Part shown: one piece after another, positions 14,773 to 23,802 of the stretch
Layout: every line of letters starts with the position of its first letter
Position numbering within the stretch: the first letter of the stretch is position 1
Program-made: the position numbers and the translations under genes
Notes under the pieces: model-generated
What the model saw: only the letters and a program-made list of their open reading frames with translations
What the model was told of the DNA's origin: nothing
The model's database searches: none
NCBI GenBank assembly: GCA_018670435.1
Contig: JABHRC010000017.1
Coordinates: forward strand, 1-34,545
Reading direction: 5' to 3'
DNA length: 34,545 bases
Origin: Gammaproteobacteria bacterium
GTDB taxonomy: Bacteria; Pseudomonadota; Gammaproteobacteria; GCA-002705445; GCA-002716945

Positions 14773-15678
14773 ATGAACCTATATACAACGAATTGGATAT
14801 TATTAATGCTTCTATCTGCTATTTGGGGAGGTGCGTTTACTCTTAATAAATTTGCCCTAGAAGCCTATAGTCCAGAGATATTAGTGACTGCACGTTTACT
14901 CATCGCCAGCATAATATTAGTTGGTTTTGTTTTAATAATTTCAAAAAAGATCAATATAGAATTTTCGAATTGGCGTTATTACTTCTTCATGAGCTTAGTA
15001 GGCATCGTGGCACCTTTCCTATTAATTTCACATGGACAAATTGGTATAGATAGTTCTTTAGCTGGCATCTTGATGTCAACAATGCCTATCTCTACATTGA
15101 TATTATCACATTTTTTCTTAGATGATGAAAATATGACAAAGAAAAAAATGATTGGTTTTTTAGTTGCATTTACAGGAATAATCATCTTAATAATGCCAGA
15201 TAAAAACGTAGTGGAAGATAATTTTATTGATGGAATTTATTCTGAATTAATGGTCATAGGAGGAGCCGTACTTTATTCATTTGCTGCGGTCTATGGAAAG
15301 AGATTCAAAATTACTAATCCGTTGAATGCGTCTACCGGTGTAATACTTTATTCAGCAATTATTATGGGCATATATATAATGTTAAACTTTGATTTAACAC
15401 CAAGTTCTTATGGTAACTCAGAACATTTAGCGGCAGTGATAATACTAGGAGTTTTTTGCACAGCTATCGCTACAATAATATACTTTCAAATACTACAATC
15501 ATCTGGAGCAACATTCATTTCTATAATGAACTATTTAATTCCTATTTGGGCAATATTATTTGGTGTGATTTTCTTCGAAGAAGATGTTTCATGGAATTAC
15601 TTTTTGGGTCTAATTATTGTGATATTTGGGATACAGTTAAGTCAAAATACAAGAAATCATGATGAATTTAAACCATGA
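14773..15678 (+). CDS. EamA/DMT family transporter
   Basis: A 301-residue membrane protein with ten predicted helices formed by two EamA repeats (about 8-140 and 155-295). The first begins with the typical L-S-A-I-W-G-G-A-F pattern, and the second repeat carries a P-I-W-A-I-L-F-G-V-I-F-F-E-E signature. Members export or import metabolites such as amino acids, nucleosides or riboflavin; the substrate cannot be predicted from sequence. It is transcribed away from the MOSC gene and precedes the DUF1244-molybdopterin genes by 59 bases. Confidence 0.93.
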   Translation: MNLYTTNWILLMLLSAIWGGAFTLNKFALEAYSPEILVTARLLIASIILVGFVLIISKKINIEFSNWRYYFFMSLVGIVAPFLLISHGQIGIDSSLAGILMSTMPISTLILSHFFLDDENMTKKKMIGFLVAFTGIIILIMPDKNVVEDNFIDGIYSELMVIGGAVLYSFAAVYGKRFKITNPLNASTGVILYSAIIMGIYIMLNFDLTPSSYGNSEHLAAVIILGVFCTAIATIIYFQILQSSGATFISIMNYLIPIWAILFGVIFFEEDVSWNYFLGLIIVIFGIQLSQNTRNHDEFKP

Positions 15679-15737
15679 AGGCTTTGGTTCATCTAATTTC
15701 ATGTTATATTTAAATCATAAACATAGTGAGGTGAAAC

Positions 15738-16052
15738 ATGTTATATGATGACAAGCTTGCGCTAGCTAAAAAGTTAAAAATAGAGTCTGCAACATTTCAG
15801 AAAATTCTTGATCACTTAAGAAATAATCCTGATGTGCAGAATATTGATATGATGAATCTGGCAAACTTTTGCCGTAATTGCATATCCAAATGGTATATGT
15901 CAGAAGCAGAAAAATTAGGTGAGAAATTAACTTATGATGAAGCTAGAGAATTAATTTATGGTATGCCTTATTCTGAATACAAAAAGAAGTATCAAAAGGA
16001 AGCAACCAAAGAACAACTTAAAAAATTTAATGAAGGTAAAAAAAATAAATAA
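15738..16052 (+). CDS. DUF1244 family protein
   Basis: A 104-residue soluble helical protein with the strongly conserved DUF1244 core: L-R-N-N-P-D-V-Q-N-I-D-M-M-N-L-A, F-C-R-N-C-I-S-K-W-Y (two cysteines at about 48 and 51) and Y-G-M-P-Y-S-E-Y-K. Function is not established; members are widespread in proteobacteria. A strong GAGGTG ribosome site precedes the ATG. Its 3' end overlaps moeB by 23 bases, suggesting co-expression with the molybdopterin genes. Confidence 0.92.
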   Translation: MLYDDKLALAKKLKIESATFQKILDHLRNNPDVQNIDMMNLANFCRNCISKWYMSEAEKLGEKLTYDEARELIYGMPYSEYKKKYQKEATKEQLKKFNEGKKNK

Positions 16053-16797
16053 ATATAGATTATCAAATAGTGACCTACTTAGGTATAACAAGCATATCCT
16101 TTTAGAAGAAATTGAAACAGATGGGCTTGAAATCTTGAAACAAAAGCATGTGGCGATAATTGGCCTTGGAGGACTCGGTTGTCCTCTTGCTCAATATCTA
16201 TCAACGTCAGGCATTGGTAAAATTACATTAATAGATAATGATAGAGTAGAGGAAACAAATCTTCAAAGACAGATATTATATACATCAACTGATATAGGTC
16301 TTTATAAAACTGATGTAGCGAGGAAAAGACTAGTCATAATGAACCCTGATTTGAATGTAGATAGCCAAAATGTAAACTTTTCAAGCGAATCAATTAATTT
16401 AGTAAAAGACGCAGATATTATTATTGATGCTACAGATAATTTTAAGTCAAGATCTACTATCAATCGGATATCACTAATTCTAAAAAAACCATTAGTTATG
16501 GGTGCTGCTATAAAAATGCAAGGACAAGTAGCAGTTTTCAGGAATGATTTATCTAATATGCCCTGCTATAATTGTCTTTATGATGATATAGACGATGAGA
16601 TAAACTCTTGCATAGATTTAGGAGTATTATCCATGCTAACTGGTGTTATAGGTTCCCTTCAAGCAACTGAAGTTATAAAAACCTTGTTGAATTTTGGTGA
16701 ATCTTTGGAAAGTAAATTATTATTAGTAGATTTGAAACATATGGGGTTTAGAACGATCAAGATTACTAAAGATAAGAAGTGCAAGATTTGTAATTAA
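16030..16797 (+). CDS. moeB: Molybdopterin-synthase adenylyltransferase MoeB (ThiF/HesA family)
   Basis: MoeB adenylates the C-terminal glycine of MoaD so that sulfur can be loaded onto it. I use the ATG at 16030, which gives 255 residues and the normal opening L-S-N-S-D-L-L-R-Y-N-K-H-I-L-L. The longer reading from 15958 only translates the neighbour's frame. Visible: nucleotide-binding G-L-G-G-L-G (45-50), L-I-D-N-D-R-V-E-E-T-N-L-Q-R-Q (67-81), D-A-T-D-N-F (133-138) and the zinc cysteine pairs 179/182 and 251/254. No rhodanese domain is fused. ThiF is the alternative for this family, but moaA, moaD and moaE nearby favour MoeB. moaA follows after one base. Confidence 0.92.
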   Translation: MKVKKINKYRLSNSDLLRYNKHILLEEIETDGLEILKQKHVAIIGLGGLGCPLAQYLSTSGIGKITLIDNDRVEETNLQRQILYTSTDIGLYKTDVARKRLVIMNPDLNVDSQNVNFSSESINLVKDADIIIDATDNFKSRSTINRISLILKKPLVMGAAIKMQGQVAVFRNDLSNMPCYNCLYDDIDDEINSCIDLGVLSMLTGVIGSLQATEVIKTLLNFGESLESKLLLVDLKHMGFRTIKITKDKKCKICN

Positions 16798-16798
16798 A

Positions 16799-17809
16799 AT
16801 GATTAAAGATAAACTACATAGACAATTTGAATACTTAAGAATCTCTGTTACTGATAAATGTAATTACAGATGTATATATTGCATGCCTAAAGATATCTTT
16901 GGAAGCAAGCATAAGTTTTTACAGAAAAATGAGTTGTTAACATATGAAGAAATAATAGAAGTTGCAAAAACTTTAAAACCATTTGGCTTGAAGAAAATTA
17001 GACTTACTGGAGGTGAACCACTTCTTAGAAAAAACTTAGAAGCTTTAGTTGGAGGTTTGAAAAAAGATGCTGAGATCGAAAAAGTTATGATTACAACGAA
17101 TGGATCTCTCTTAACCAAACAAAAAATAATTTCTTTGAAAAATAATGGTTTAGATTCAGTTACCCTAAGTTTAGATGCCTCATCACAAAAAATAGGTAAT
17201 ATAATGAATCCTATTAACAGTAACCATGCTTTAGTATCGGAGGCCATAGACAATGTTATTAGTGTATTTAATGAAATTAAAATAAACATGGTTGTCATAA
17301 AAGGGATTAATGACGGAGAAATAATTCCTATGCTTGATAAATTTCTAGATAAAAATATTGAATTAAGATTCATCGAGTATATGGATGTAGGAGAATCCAA
17401 TAATTGGTTATTAGGCAATGTATTTACTTCAAAAGAAACGATAGCTCTTATTAACAAACATTATTGTTTGACAAAGCTTACAGACTCCATAGATTCGACA
17501 TCTACAAAATGGACTATAAATGATCATGCTTTAAATATTGCTTTTATATCATCTATATCTAAACCGTTTTGCTCAGAATGTAACCGAGGTAGATTGTCAG
17601 CTAATGGAAATTTTTATACATGTCTATTTTCAAACAAACCTTATAGTTTCTCTAAATATTTTAAAAATAAAGATGGTGCTTTATCTTTTAATGATTATTT
17701 TACCAAAATCTGGTCAAATAGAGATGATCAATATTCTCAGCTCAGATTTATTAGTAAACTTGATAAAAGCAAAAGAAATAAAGTAGAAATGTCATATATT
17801 GGAGGATAA
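16799..17809 (+). CDS. moaA: GTP 3',8-cyclase MoaA
   Basis: MoaA is the radical SAM enzyme that, with MoaC, turns GTP into cyclic pyranopterin monophosphate, the first molybdopterin intermediate. The 336-residue protein has the N-terminal cluster C21-x3-C25-x2-C28, the L-T-G-G-E-P SAM motif (69-74) and the second GTP-binding cluster C258-x2-C261-x13-C275 (F-C-S-E-C-N-R-G-R-L-S). It ends with the functionally important double glycine (335-336). Length and motifs are canonical. moaC is not in this window and must be elsewhere if the pathway is complete. Confidence 0.97.
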   Translation: MIKDKLHRQFEYLRISVTDKCNYRCIYCMPKDIFGSKHKFLQKNELLTYEEIIEVAKTLKPFGLKKIRLTGGEPLLRKNLEALVGGLKKDAEIEKVMITTNGSLLTKQKIISLKNNGLDSVTLSLDASSQKIGNIMNPINSNHALVSEAIDNVISVFNEIKINMVVIKGINDGEIIPMLDKFLDKNIELRFIEYMDVGESNNWLLGNVFTSKETIALINKHYCLTKLTDSIDSTSTKWTINDHALNIAFISSISKPFCSECNRGRLSANGNFYTCLFSNKPYSFSKYFKNKDGALSFNDYFTKIWSNRDDQYSQLRFISKLDKSKRNKVEMSYIGG

Positions 17810-17869
17810 TATATTATATTTTTAGTTTGTTGAGTTGTAATATTAATTTTAGGAAGCTAATATTGCTAT

Positions 17870-18133
17870 ATGTATACAGCCATGAGTTATCTTTTTTATC
17901 TAGTAGCAATTATTGCTGGTTATATGGCTGCTTTTGATTTACTTGTCCAAGTGTTCCCAGATTATGGCTTTTTAGAACTAACTGCTGGATTTTTTGTTAC
18001 TGCCATGTTTTTTCCTTTGGTCCCACTTTACCCAGGAGTAAACAGTGGGGAATGGTTTTTGGCTATCATTTGTTATGTCTCTATAATGTTTGGAGTAATA
18101 GCGGGGAATCAAGCAAGAAAATCTAAGGCTTGA
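17870..18133 (+). CDS. Small membrane protein between moaA and moaD, unknown
   Basis: An 87-residue hydrophobic protein with about three helices (roughly 5-27, 33-53, 62-80) and a short basic tail (R-K-S-K). The ATG at 17870 has AGGAAG about a dozen bases upstream; a second Met at 17882 is possible. Features such as L-T-A-G-F-F-V-T-A and P-L-V-P-L-Y-P-G are not ones I can tie to a family. It sits inside the molybdopterin gene group on the same strand, with 60 bases before and 92 bases after it, so it may be an independent unit. Confidence 0.7.
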   Translation: MYTAMSYLFYLVAIIAGYMAAFDLLVQVFPDYGFLELTAGFFVTAMFFPLVPLYPGVNSGEWFLAIICYVSIMFGVIAGNQARKSKA

Positions 18134-18152
18134 GCATAATATTTGATGATTT

Positions 18153-18181
18153 TTGACTTTTTCAAAGCAAATTGTTAATTT
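18153..18181 (+). promoter_or_regulatory. Candidate promoter for moaD-moaE-argG
   Basis: TTGACT (18153-18158) is five of six to the -35; after 17 bases comes TAATTT (18176-18181) with an upstream TG making an extended -10. It lies 45 bases before the moaD start. Confidence 0.35.
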
Positions 18182-18225
18182 TGTTGATAATAAGTGTTTT
18201 TATAACTATGATACATAGGCAAATT

Positions 18226-18459
18226 ATGAAAATTTATGTTAAATATTTTGCCAGTGTTAGAGATATGATGGGTAAAGATTCAGAAGATCTTGAAATTGAG
18301 AGTAGCACCTCAGCTAATGAATTGTGGAAAAGCTTAACAGTTGATAAAAAAACTCCAGTCAGAGTATTAGTCGCTGTAAACCATGAGTATGTTGACAAAA
18401 ACTTTAATTTAAAAGATGGAGATGAAATTGCTTTTTTCCCTCCAGTTACAGGTGGTTAA
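18226..18459 (+). CDS. moaD: Molybdopterin synthase sulfur carrier subunit MoaD
   Basis: MoaD is the ubiquitin-like sulfur carrier of molybdopterin synthase. From the ATG at 18226 it has 77 residues, starting M-K-I-Y-V-K-Y-F-A-S-V-R and ending F-P-P-V-T-G-G. The terminal Gly-Gly is the site adenylated by MoeB and converted to thiocarboxylate. The longer reading from 18172 adds an unrelated hydrophobic leader and is rejected. moaE follows after two bases, as in most moa operons. Confidence 0.95.
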   Translation: MKIYVKYFASVRDMMGKDSEDLEIESSTSANELWKSLTVDKKTPVRVLVAVNHEYVDKNFNLKDGDEIAFFPPVTGG

Positions 18460-18461
18460 TA

Positions 18462-18920
18462 ATGAAAATTGAAATTATGAATGAAAAGTTCGACCCTTGG
18501 GAAGCATTGGTTGATTATAAAAAAAATGTTTTACTAAATGATTCTAGAATTGGAGCTACATCTGTTTTTGTAGGAACTGTGCGAGATTTTAATGATAATG
18601 AAGAAGTTGAAAATATGGAGTTAGAGCATTATCCGGGAATGACGGAAAAGTATCTTGAAGATATGGTTAACAGTGCAATTAAAAAATATAATATTATTGA
18701 TGGATTAGTTATTCATAGAGTCGGTTTACTAGAACCAACCGATCCTATAGTTGTTGTCGCTACATGGTCAGAACATAGAGAAAATGCGTTTAATGCAACC
18801 CGTGATATTATGGAGGCATTAAAAGCGCAGGCTCCTTTTTGGAAAAAAGAATCAACAAACAATGGTTTCAGATGGGTAAAACCTTCTGTTGAGCAAGAAG
18901 ATACCGCTAATGAAGTTTAA
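18462..18920 (+). CDS. moaE: Molybdopterin synthase catalytic subunit MoaE
   Basis: MoaE inserts the sulfurs from MoaD thiocarboxylate into precursor Z. The 152-residue protein has the family core V-F-V-G-T-V-R-D (36-42), L-E-H-Y-P-G-M (54-60), I-H-R-V-G-L-L (84-90), His105-Arg106 in W-S-E-H-R, and the active-site lysines Lys121 and Lys128 in A-P-F-W-K-K-E, aligned with E. coli Lys119 and Lys126. The C-terminus overlaps argG by 11 bases, coupling cofactor synthesis and an arginine gene in one transcript. Confidence 0.97.
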   Translation: MKIEIMNEKFDPWEALVDYKKNVLLNDSRIGATSVFVGTVRDFNDNEEVENMELEHYPGMTEKYLEDMVNSAIKKYNIIDGLVIHRVGLLEPTDPIVVVATWSEHRENAFNATRDIMEALKAQAPFWKKESTNNGFRWVKPSVEQEDTANEV

Positions 18921-20106
18921 GAAAGTTGTCCTAGCATATTCTGGAGGATTAGATACTTCAGTGATTGCAAAATGGTTAATGGAAAAGTATGAGTGCGAAG
19001 TCATTACATTTACCGCTGATATAGGACAAGGTTCAGAAACAAAAGATGCAAAAATCAAAGCTAAAAAGCTCGGAATTAAAAAAATATATATAGAAGATTT
19101 ACAAGAAATATTTGTTAAGGATTATGTATATCCAATGTTTAGATCTAATGCTATATATGAAGGCGAATATTTTTTGGGAACGTCAATCGCTAGACCTCTA
19201 ATTAGTAAAAGATTAATAGAAATTGCTAAAAAAGAAGGAGCTGATGCAATATGTCATGGAGCTACTGGAAAAGGTAACGATCAAGTAAGATTTGAGCTAT
19301 CCGCATATGCATTGAATCCAAAAATTAAAATCATAGCGCCTTGGAGAGAGTGGGCCTATAACTCAAGAAAAGACTTAGTCAGATATGCTAGATTAAACAA
19401 AATAGCTATAGATTTTGATTTAGGAAAAAAAAGTCCATACTCCATGGATGCAAATGTATTGCATACTTCATATGAGGGTGGTGTTTTAGAAGACCCATGG
19501 AAAAGCCCAGAAGAGTCAATGTGGTTAAGAACTAAATCAATAGAGAAAGCAGCTAATAAGGCAGATATTTTAGAGCTGGAGTTTAAGGATGGAGATATTA
19601 TTAAGGTTAACAAGAAAGCTTTATCACCATTTAAAGTATTGAAGAAATTAAATGATTTAGCCGGTAAGCATGGGATTGGAAGAATAGATATTGTGGAAAA
19701 TCGATATGTTGGCATCAAATCAAGAGGTTGTTATGAAACGCCCGGGGGTACAATTTACCATAAAGCACATAAGGCAATGGAGTCTATAACAATAGATCGT
19801 GAACTTTTGCACTTAAAAGAAGATTTGTCTAATAGGTATACTAGACTTATATATAATGGCTATTGGTTTAGCCCGGAAAGAGAAAGTTTGCAAAAGTTGA
19901 TTAATGATTCACAGAAAAGAGTCACAGGCACAGTTAGGATCAAGATCTTAAAGGGTAACGTAATGGTGCTTGGGAGAAAATCACCTTTTTCGATATATAG
20001 TGAAGATTTATCTACTTTTGAGACTGATTCAGGTAACTATGATCAGAGAGATGCAGAGGGTTTTATTAAAGTTAATTCACTTAGATTAAGAAATAGACAG
20101 AAATAA
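18910..20106 (+). CDS. argG: Argininosuccinate synthase
   Basis: ArgG joins citrulline and aspartate with ATP to make argininosuccinate in arginine synthesis. I use the ATG at 18910 (398 residues) because the family starts just before [14 protein letters not shown]; the TTG at 18889 lies inside moaE. Visible: the ATP pyrophosphatase loop A-Y-S-G-G-L-D-T-S (9-17), [13 protein letters not shown] and the W-R-E-W segment. Length and motifs are canonical. It converges with the DUF3108 gene with a single base between stops. Confidence 0.98.
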   Translation: MKFKKVVLAYSGGLDTSVIAKWLMEKYECEVITFTADIGQGSETKDAKIKAKKLGIKKIYIEDLQEIFVKDYVYPMFRSNAIYEGEYFLGTSIARPLISKRLIEIAKKEGADAICHGATGKGNDQVRFELSAYALNPKIKIIAPWREWAYNSRKDLVRYARLNKIAIDFDLGKKSPYSMDANVLHTSYEGGVLEDPWKSPEESMWLRTKSIEKAANKADILELEFKDGDIIKVNKKALSPFKVLKKLNDLAGKHGIGRIDIVENRYVGIKSRGCYETPGGTIYHKAHKAMESITIDRELLHLKEDLSNRYTRLIYNGYWFSPERESLQKLINDSQKRVTGTVRIKILKGNVMVLGRKSPFSIYSEDLSTFETDSGNYDQRDAEGFIKVNSLRLRNRQK

Positions 20107-20107
20107 T

Positions 20108-20830
20108 TTATTTATTAATTTCATTTAGTGTTGCGGTAAATTTTAAAGATTTCTTCCTATATTGCTCGACCTTTACTGGAATATAATTATAATCAACAGC
20201 ATACCATGTTAAAGTACTTCTTTTATTGTTCTCTATTAGTTTTTTAATAACTATTGTATTTGTCTGACCAAAAATTGTTTCAATGACATCATCTGAATGT
20301 AAGATAAAAGAATATTTTCTTACTCTTCCTTTATCAATAATACTATACTCATGTTCAAATATTCCTGATTTCATTTTATCTTGAAAATCAATTTGAACAG
20401 ACAATCTATCAAATGAATAAGGTATTTTAGCATGCTCATATTTCTCATTATTATTTACTGTATAAGCATATTTATTGTCTAAATCAAAAAATGTCTCTAT
20501 AACATTAATACTATCTTTTTTTTCTCTTACATATTTATAGGATATTGGCTTTATAACACCATTATTTTTTATATACTTTGTTGTTTCCAACCTATTATCC
20601 TTTTTGAGCTTAAAGATACCTGCTGAATTGCTCTTTATAGTAAATCTATAATCAAGACCCTCTTTAACTAGTGTTTGTTCGCTTACACCGAACTGTATAT
20701 CACCTTTATGTAAATTATATTTATGCTTTGAGATTATCAATCTTTCAGCATTCGCCATATTAGTAAATAGAAAAAAAGCAAATACTATATGTATATAATC
20801 AATTAGTCTGATAGATGTTCTATAGGACAT
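20108..20830 (-). CDS. DUF3108 periplasmic protein
   Basis: A 240-residue protein with a signal peptide (about residues 10-28, ending A-N-A). The mature, beta-rich domain has the DUF3108 pattern: an early Y-N-L-H-K-G-D-I-Q-F-G-V, S-N-S-A-G-I-F-K-L, a mid-region D-R-L-S-V-Q-I-D-F-Q and a late L-T-W-Y-A-V-D-Y-N-Y-I-P-V-K-V-E. Function is unknown; the gene follows purN in many gammaproteobacteria. The ATG at 20830 overlaps the 3' end of purN by 28 bases. No alternative start before the signal peptide exists. Confidence 0.88.
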   Translation of the reverse strand: MSYRTSIRLIDYIHIVFAFFLFTNMANAERLIISKHKYNLHKGDIQFGVSEQTLVKEGLDYRFTIKSNSAGIFKLKKDNRLETTKYIKNNGVIKPISYKYVREKKDSINVIETFFDLDNKYAYTVNNNEKYEHAKIPYSFDRLSVQIDFQDKMKSGIFEHEYSIIDKGRVRKYSFILHSDDVIETIFGQTNTIVIKKLIENNKRSTLTWYAVDYNYIPVKVEQYRKKSLKFTATLNEINK

Positions 20831-21435
20831 TCTAGTACCTCATTATCAAAAAAGCATTTATTATCAATTTGCTTGATATGATTTTCTACAAACCATTTTA
20901 TAGCTAGTGGAAAGATATTATATTCAATTTGATGAACTCTACTTTTTAGTGCATCTTCGTTATCATTTTCTTGTATTTCTGTTTTGCCTTGCACTATAAC
21001 CGGACCACCATCTAATTCTGATGTAACAAAATGAACTGATGCACCATGATATCTTTCTTTCGAGGCCAAAGCTTTTTTATGAGTATTTAGACCTTTAAAC
21101 TTTGGTAGTAATGATGGGTGAATATTAATAATTTTCCCATAATACTTTTCTACGAAAACTTTTGGCAATATTTTCATAAATCCCGACAGTATGATTAGAT
21201 CAACTTTATAATTATTCATTAGATGTAATAACTCATCAATATACTTATCTGATGTATTAATGACCAAGGTCTCTATTCCATTTTCTTTTGCCTTCTTAAG
21301 GCCTTTAGCTTCGTAATTATCTGATATAACCAAAACTATATCCATTTTTAAGTAATCAGATTTTATGTTATCAATTATATTCTGGAGATTACTTCCATTT
21401 CCAGATATAAATATTATTGATCTAAATCTACTCAT
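20803..21435 (-). CDS. purN: Phosphoribosylglycinamide formyltransferase PurN
   Basis: PurN transfers a formyl group from 10-formyltetrahydrofolate to GAR in purine synthesis. The 210-residue protein has S-G-N-G-S-N-L (11-17) for phosphate binding, I-N-I-H-P-S-L-L-P (103-111) with catalytic Asn104 and His106, and S-E-L-D-G-G-P-V-I with Asp142. These match E. coli Asn106, His108 and Asp144. It overlaps the end of purM by eight bases, the usual purM-purN order. Confidence 0.98.
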   Translation of the reverse strand: MSRFRSIIFISGNGSNLQNIIDNIKSDYLKMDIVLVISDNYEAKGLKKAKENGIETLVINTSDKYIDELLHLMNNYKVDLIILSGFMKILPKVFVEKYYGKIINIHPSLLPKFKGLNTHKKALASKERYHGASVHFVTSELDGGPVIVQGKTEIQENDNEDALKSRVHQIEYNIFPLAIKWFVENHIKQIDNKCFFDNEVLECPIEHLSD

Positions 21436-22465
21436 AAACTATATCTTGTGTATCCTCACGTTTATCAATGTAACCTATGATTCTTGGCTTATATTTTGTT
21501 TTCTTAAATATTTTACTAAATTTATTAACATCATTTTTATTAACTATGAGGACCATACCTATACCACAATTGAAAGTTTTCAACATTTCCTGCTCACTTA
21601 ACATAGATTTTTCTTGTACTAATTTAAATAGATCTGGAATTTTTATACTATCTTTGATTACATGAGCTGCATATTTATCTGGTATAACCCTGGGTAAATT
21701 TTCTGTTAAACCACCACCTGTTATATGAGCAGCCCCATGAATATTCAACTTATCTCTTAATAATTCAAATACATCAACATATAGCTTAGTAGGTTTTATT
21801 AGAGCTTTTCCTAAACTAGATTTTTTGAAACTCTGTTTTAATGATAACGATTTATTTTCTATCAATTTGTTTATTAGTGAAAACCCATTTGAGTGGAACC
21901 CAGTTGACTCAAAACCAATCAAGATATCACCTTTCTTAACTTTATTTTTTTGAATAATATCTTTTTTATCAACAACTCCAACACAGAAACCTGCTAAATC
22001 ATAATCTTTCTTATTATACATTCCAGGCATTTCAGCAGTTTCACCACCAATTAACGGAATCTTTATCGAATCACAAGACTTTTTAATTCCATTGATAACT
22101 TGAGTATGCAAATTTATATCAACTTTACTTGTTGCTAAATAATCTAAAAAAAATAAAGGTGTTGCTCCTGAAGTGATTACATCATTAACACACATTGCTA
22201 GTAAGTCTTGGCCTATATAACGATGCTCATTAAGTTTAGATGCTAATTTTAACTTAGTTCCAACACCATCTGTTCCACATACAATCACAGGATTTTTATA
22301 TTTCTTAATGTCTAAGGCATACAAGCTTGCAAACCCACCTATGCCAGCCAAGACATTAGAATCCTTATTTTTAGTCTTTTTAGAGATATTACCTATGAGT
22401 TTATCGGCATTTTTGATACTCACACCCGATTTTTCATAAGTTAGTTTGTTAATTTTTTTTTTCAT
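21428..22465 (-). CDS. purM: Phosphoribosylformylglycinamidine cyclo-ligase PurM
   Basis: PurM closes the imidazole ring to give aminoimidazole ribonucleotide using ATP. The 345-residue protein shows Y-E-K-S-G-V-S near the start, G-I-G-G-F, G-T-D-G-V-G-T-K-L, A-M-C-V-N-D, L-D-Y-L-A-T, G-G-E-T-A-E-M-P-G-M and the glycine-rich H-I-T-G-G-G-L-T-E-N-L-P. All are canonical for AIR synthetase. It is divergent from hda across a 52-base gap, an arrangement conserved in gammaproteobacteria. Confidence 0.98.
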   Translation of the reverse strand: MKKKINKLTYEKSGVSIKNADKLIGNISKKTKNKDSNVLAGIGGFASLYALDIKKYKNPVIVCGTDGVGTKLKLASKLNEHRYIGQDLLAMCVNDVITSGATPLFFLDYLATSKVDINLHTQVINGIKKSCDSIKIPLIGGETAEMPGMYNKKDYDLAGFCVGVVDKKDIIQKNKVKKGDILIGFESTGFHSNGFSLINKLIENKSLSLKQSFKKSSLGKALIKPTKLYVDVFELLRDKLNIHGAAHITGGGLTENLPRVIPDKYAAHVIKDSIKIPDLFKLVQEKSMLSEQEMLKTFNCGIGMVLIVNKNDVNKFSKIFKKTKYKPRIIGYIDKREDTQDIVYE

Positions 22466-22517
22466 GTTTAAATGATTTTGATTTGATTATATATTAATGT
22501 ATTAATTATATACTTTT

Positions 22518-23213
22518 ATGAAAGAAACTAAACTCAATAAAGAACAAATACCAATAAATTTCAGCTTTATTAATAACAAGAGCTTTGAAAATTTTGTTAT
22601 TGGTAAGGATAGTATTACCGTCAAGATCTTGCGGGAATTAACTATTTCTGATAGAGCTAGTATTATTTTTATTAGAGGAAATCATTCTAGTGGAAAGACT
22701 CATCTTTGTTTGGCAATGAATAATGCAACTAATAAAAATAGTTTCATCCTAAATAAAAAAATAATGCCATCAATAAACATTCAAAATATATCAAAATATA
22801 ATTTTCTTATAATTGATGATATAGATTGTTTGCTTGAAAATTTTTCTGATGAGGAAAGTATATTTACATTGATAAATGAATTTATTTTGATGAAAAAAAT
22901 CATAATTATAACCTCAACTAAAAAGGTTGATAAGATTATTTTTAAGATACCTGATTTAGCATCTAGGCTTAAATGGGATCAAATTCTTGAGATACCTGAG
23001 CTGAATGATGATGATAAAATAAAAGTTTTGCAAAAAAATGCATATGAAAGAGGTTGGAATCTCGAACCTAAAGTTTGCGACTACATAATGAATCATTATA
23101 AGAGAGATTTATATTTTTTATGCAATTGTGTAAAATTTATTGATGAGGCTTCATTATCTCTAAAGAAAAATGTAACTATACCATTCATTAAGAGAATTAT
23201 GGAATATCGGTAA
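22518..23213 (+). CDS. hda: DnaA-related regulatory protein Hda
   Basis: Hda, bound to the sliding clamp, triggers ATP hydrolysis on DnaA to prevent re-initiation. The 231-residue AAA+ protein has a clamp-binding-like motif Q-I-P-I-N-F (10-15), Walker A G-N-H-S-S-G-K-T (54-61), Walker B L-I-I-D-D-I-D (97-103) and the box VII segment P-D-L-A-S-R-L-K-W-D with the arginine finger Arg150. No DNA-binding domain IV is present, which separates it from DnaA. Its place opposite purM supports the call. It converges with wrbA with two bases between stops. Confidence 0.93.
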   Translation: MKETKLNKEQIPINFSFINNKSFENFVIGKDSITVKILRELTISDRASIIFIRGNHSSGKTHLCLAMNNATNKNSFILNKKIMPSINIQNISKYNFLIIDDIDCLLENFSDEESIFTLINEFILMKKIIIITSTKKVDKIIFKIPDLASRLKWDQILEIPELNDDDKIKVLQKNAYERGWNLEPKVCDYIMNHYKRDLYFLCNCVKFIDEASLSLKKNVTIPFIKRIMEYR

Positions 23214-23215
23214 TC

Positions 23216-23782
23216 TTATTGACTTAATTTCTTTGTTAACGTTGCTATTCTCTTACCAAAGCTTATACAGATTTCTTTTTCATCATCAGTTATCTCTTCA
23301 TCTGAATTAAACGAAACATGACTTGGACCATATGGCGTGCCCCCGCGCAACGTGCTATTGAGTTTTTTCTCACTGTATGGAACACCTGTTATAATTGCCC
23401 CATGATGAAGCAGGGGAAGCATCATACTCAGTAGTGTAGATTCCTGACCACCATGCATGCTAGACGTAGATGTGAATACCCCCGCAGGTTTTCCAGTTAA
23501 CGATCCATTAAACCATTCTGCTGTTGTTGTATCAATAAACGCCTTCATAGAGGCCGCCATGTTACCAAAATGTGTTGGGCTTCCAATTATAATACCTTTA
23601 CATTCATTAAGGTCTGACTTATCCACAACTACATCAGCATTTTTAATGTTATTACTGGATATATCAGTGACAGTACGAATTACAGATGTAACTCCATCTA
23701 CCATTTCCACTCCTCTAGCTATCAACCTGGCCATTTTTTTCGTTGAGCCATTTGTAGAATAATATATAATAAGAACATTCAT
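23216..23782 (-). CDS. wrbA: NAD(P)H:quinone oxidoreductase, WrbA family flavoprotein
   Basis: A 188-residue flavodoxin-like protein that reduces quinones by two electrons with FMN. The FMN phosphate loop Y-Y-S-T-N-G-S-T (7-14) is followed by G-S-P-T-H-F-G-N-M (67-75) and T-S-T-S-S-M-H-G-G-Q-E (109-119). The late G-G-T-P-Y-G-P-S-H-V segment is characteristic of WrbA. It is divergent from a small secreted protein with 20 bases between starts. Confidence 0.93.
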   Translation of the reverse strand: MNVLIIYYSTNGSTKKMARLIARGVEMVDGVTSVIRTVTDISSNNIKNADVVVDKSDLNECKGIIIGSPTHFGNMAASMKAFIDTTTAEWFNGSLTGKPAGVFTSTSSMHGGQESTLLSMMLPLLHHGAIITGVPYSEKKLNSTLRGGTPYGPSHVSFNSDEEITDDEKEICISFGKRIATLTKKLSQ

Positions 23783-23802
23783 TATAGTTCAGGATATTCT
23801 AT

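Noticed and set aside
15958-16029. moeB start at 15958
   Set aside because: The added residues are a shifted-frame reading of the conserved DUF1244 gene.
16864-17457. 197-codon open frame opposite moaA
   Set aside because: It is a shadow of moaA on the other strand; moaA has complete catalytic motifs.
18172-18225. Longer moaD start giving a hydrophobic leader
   Set aside because: MoaD is cytosolic and the family begins at the ATG 18226.
18889-18909. argG start at TTG 18889
   Set aside because: It lies in the moaE coding region and extends beyond the family N-terminus; ATG 18910 fits.
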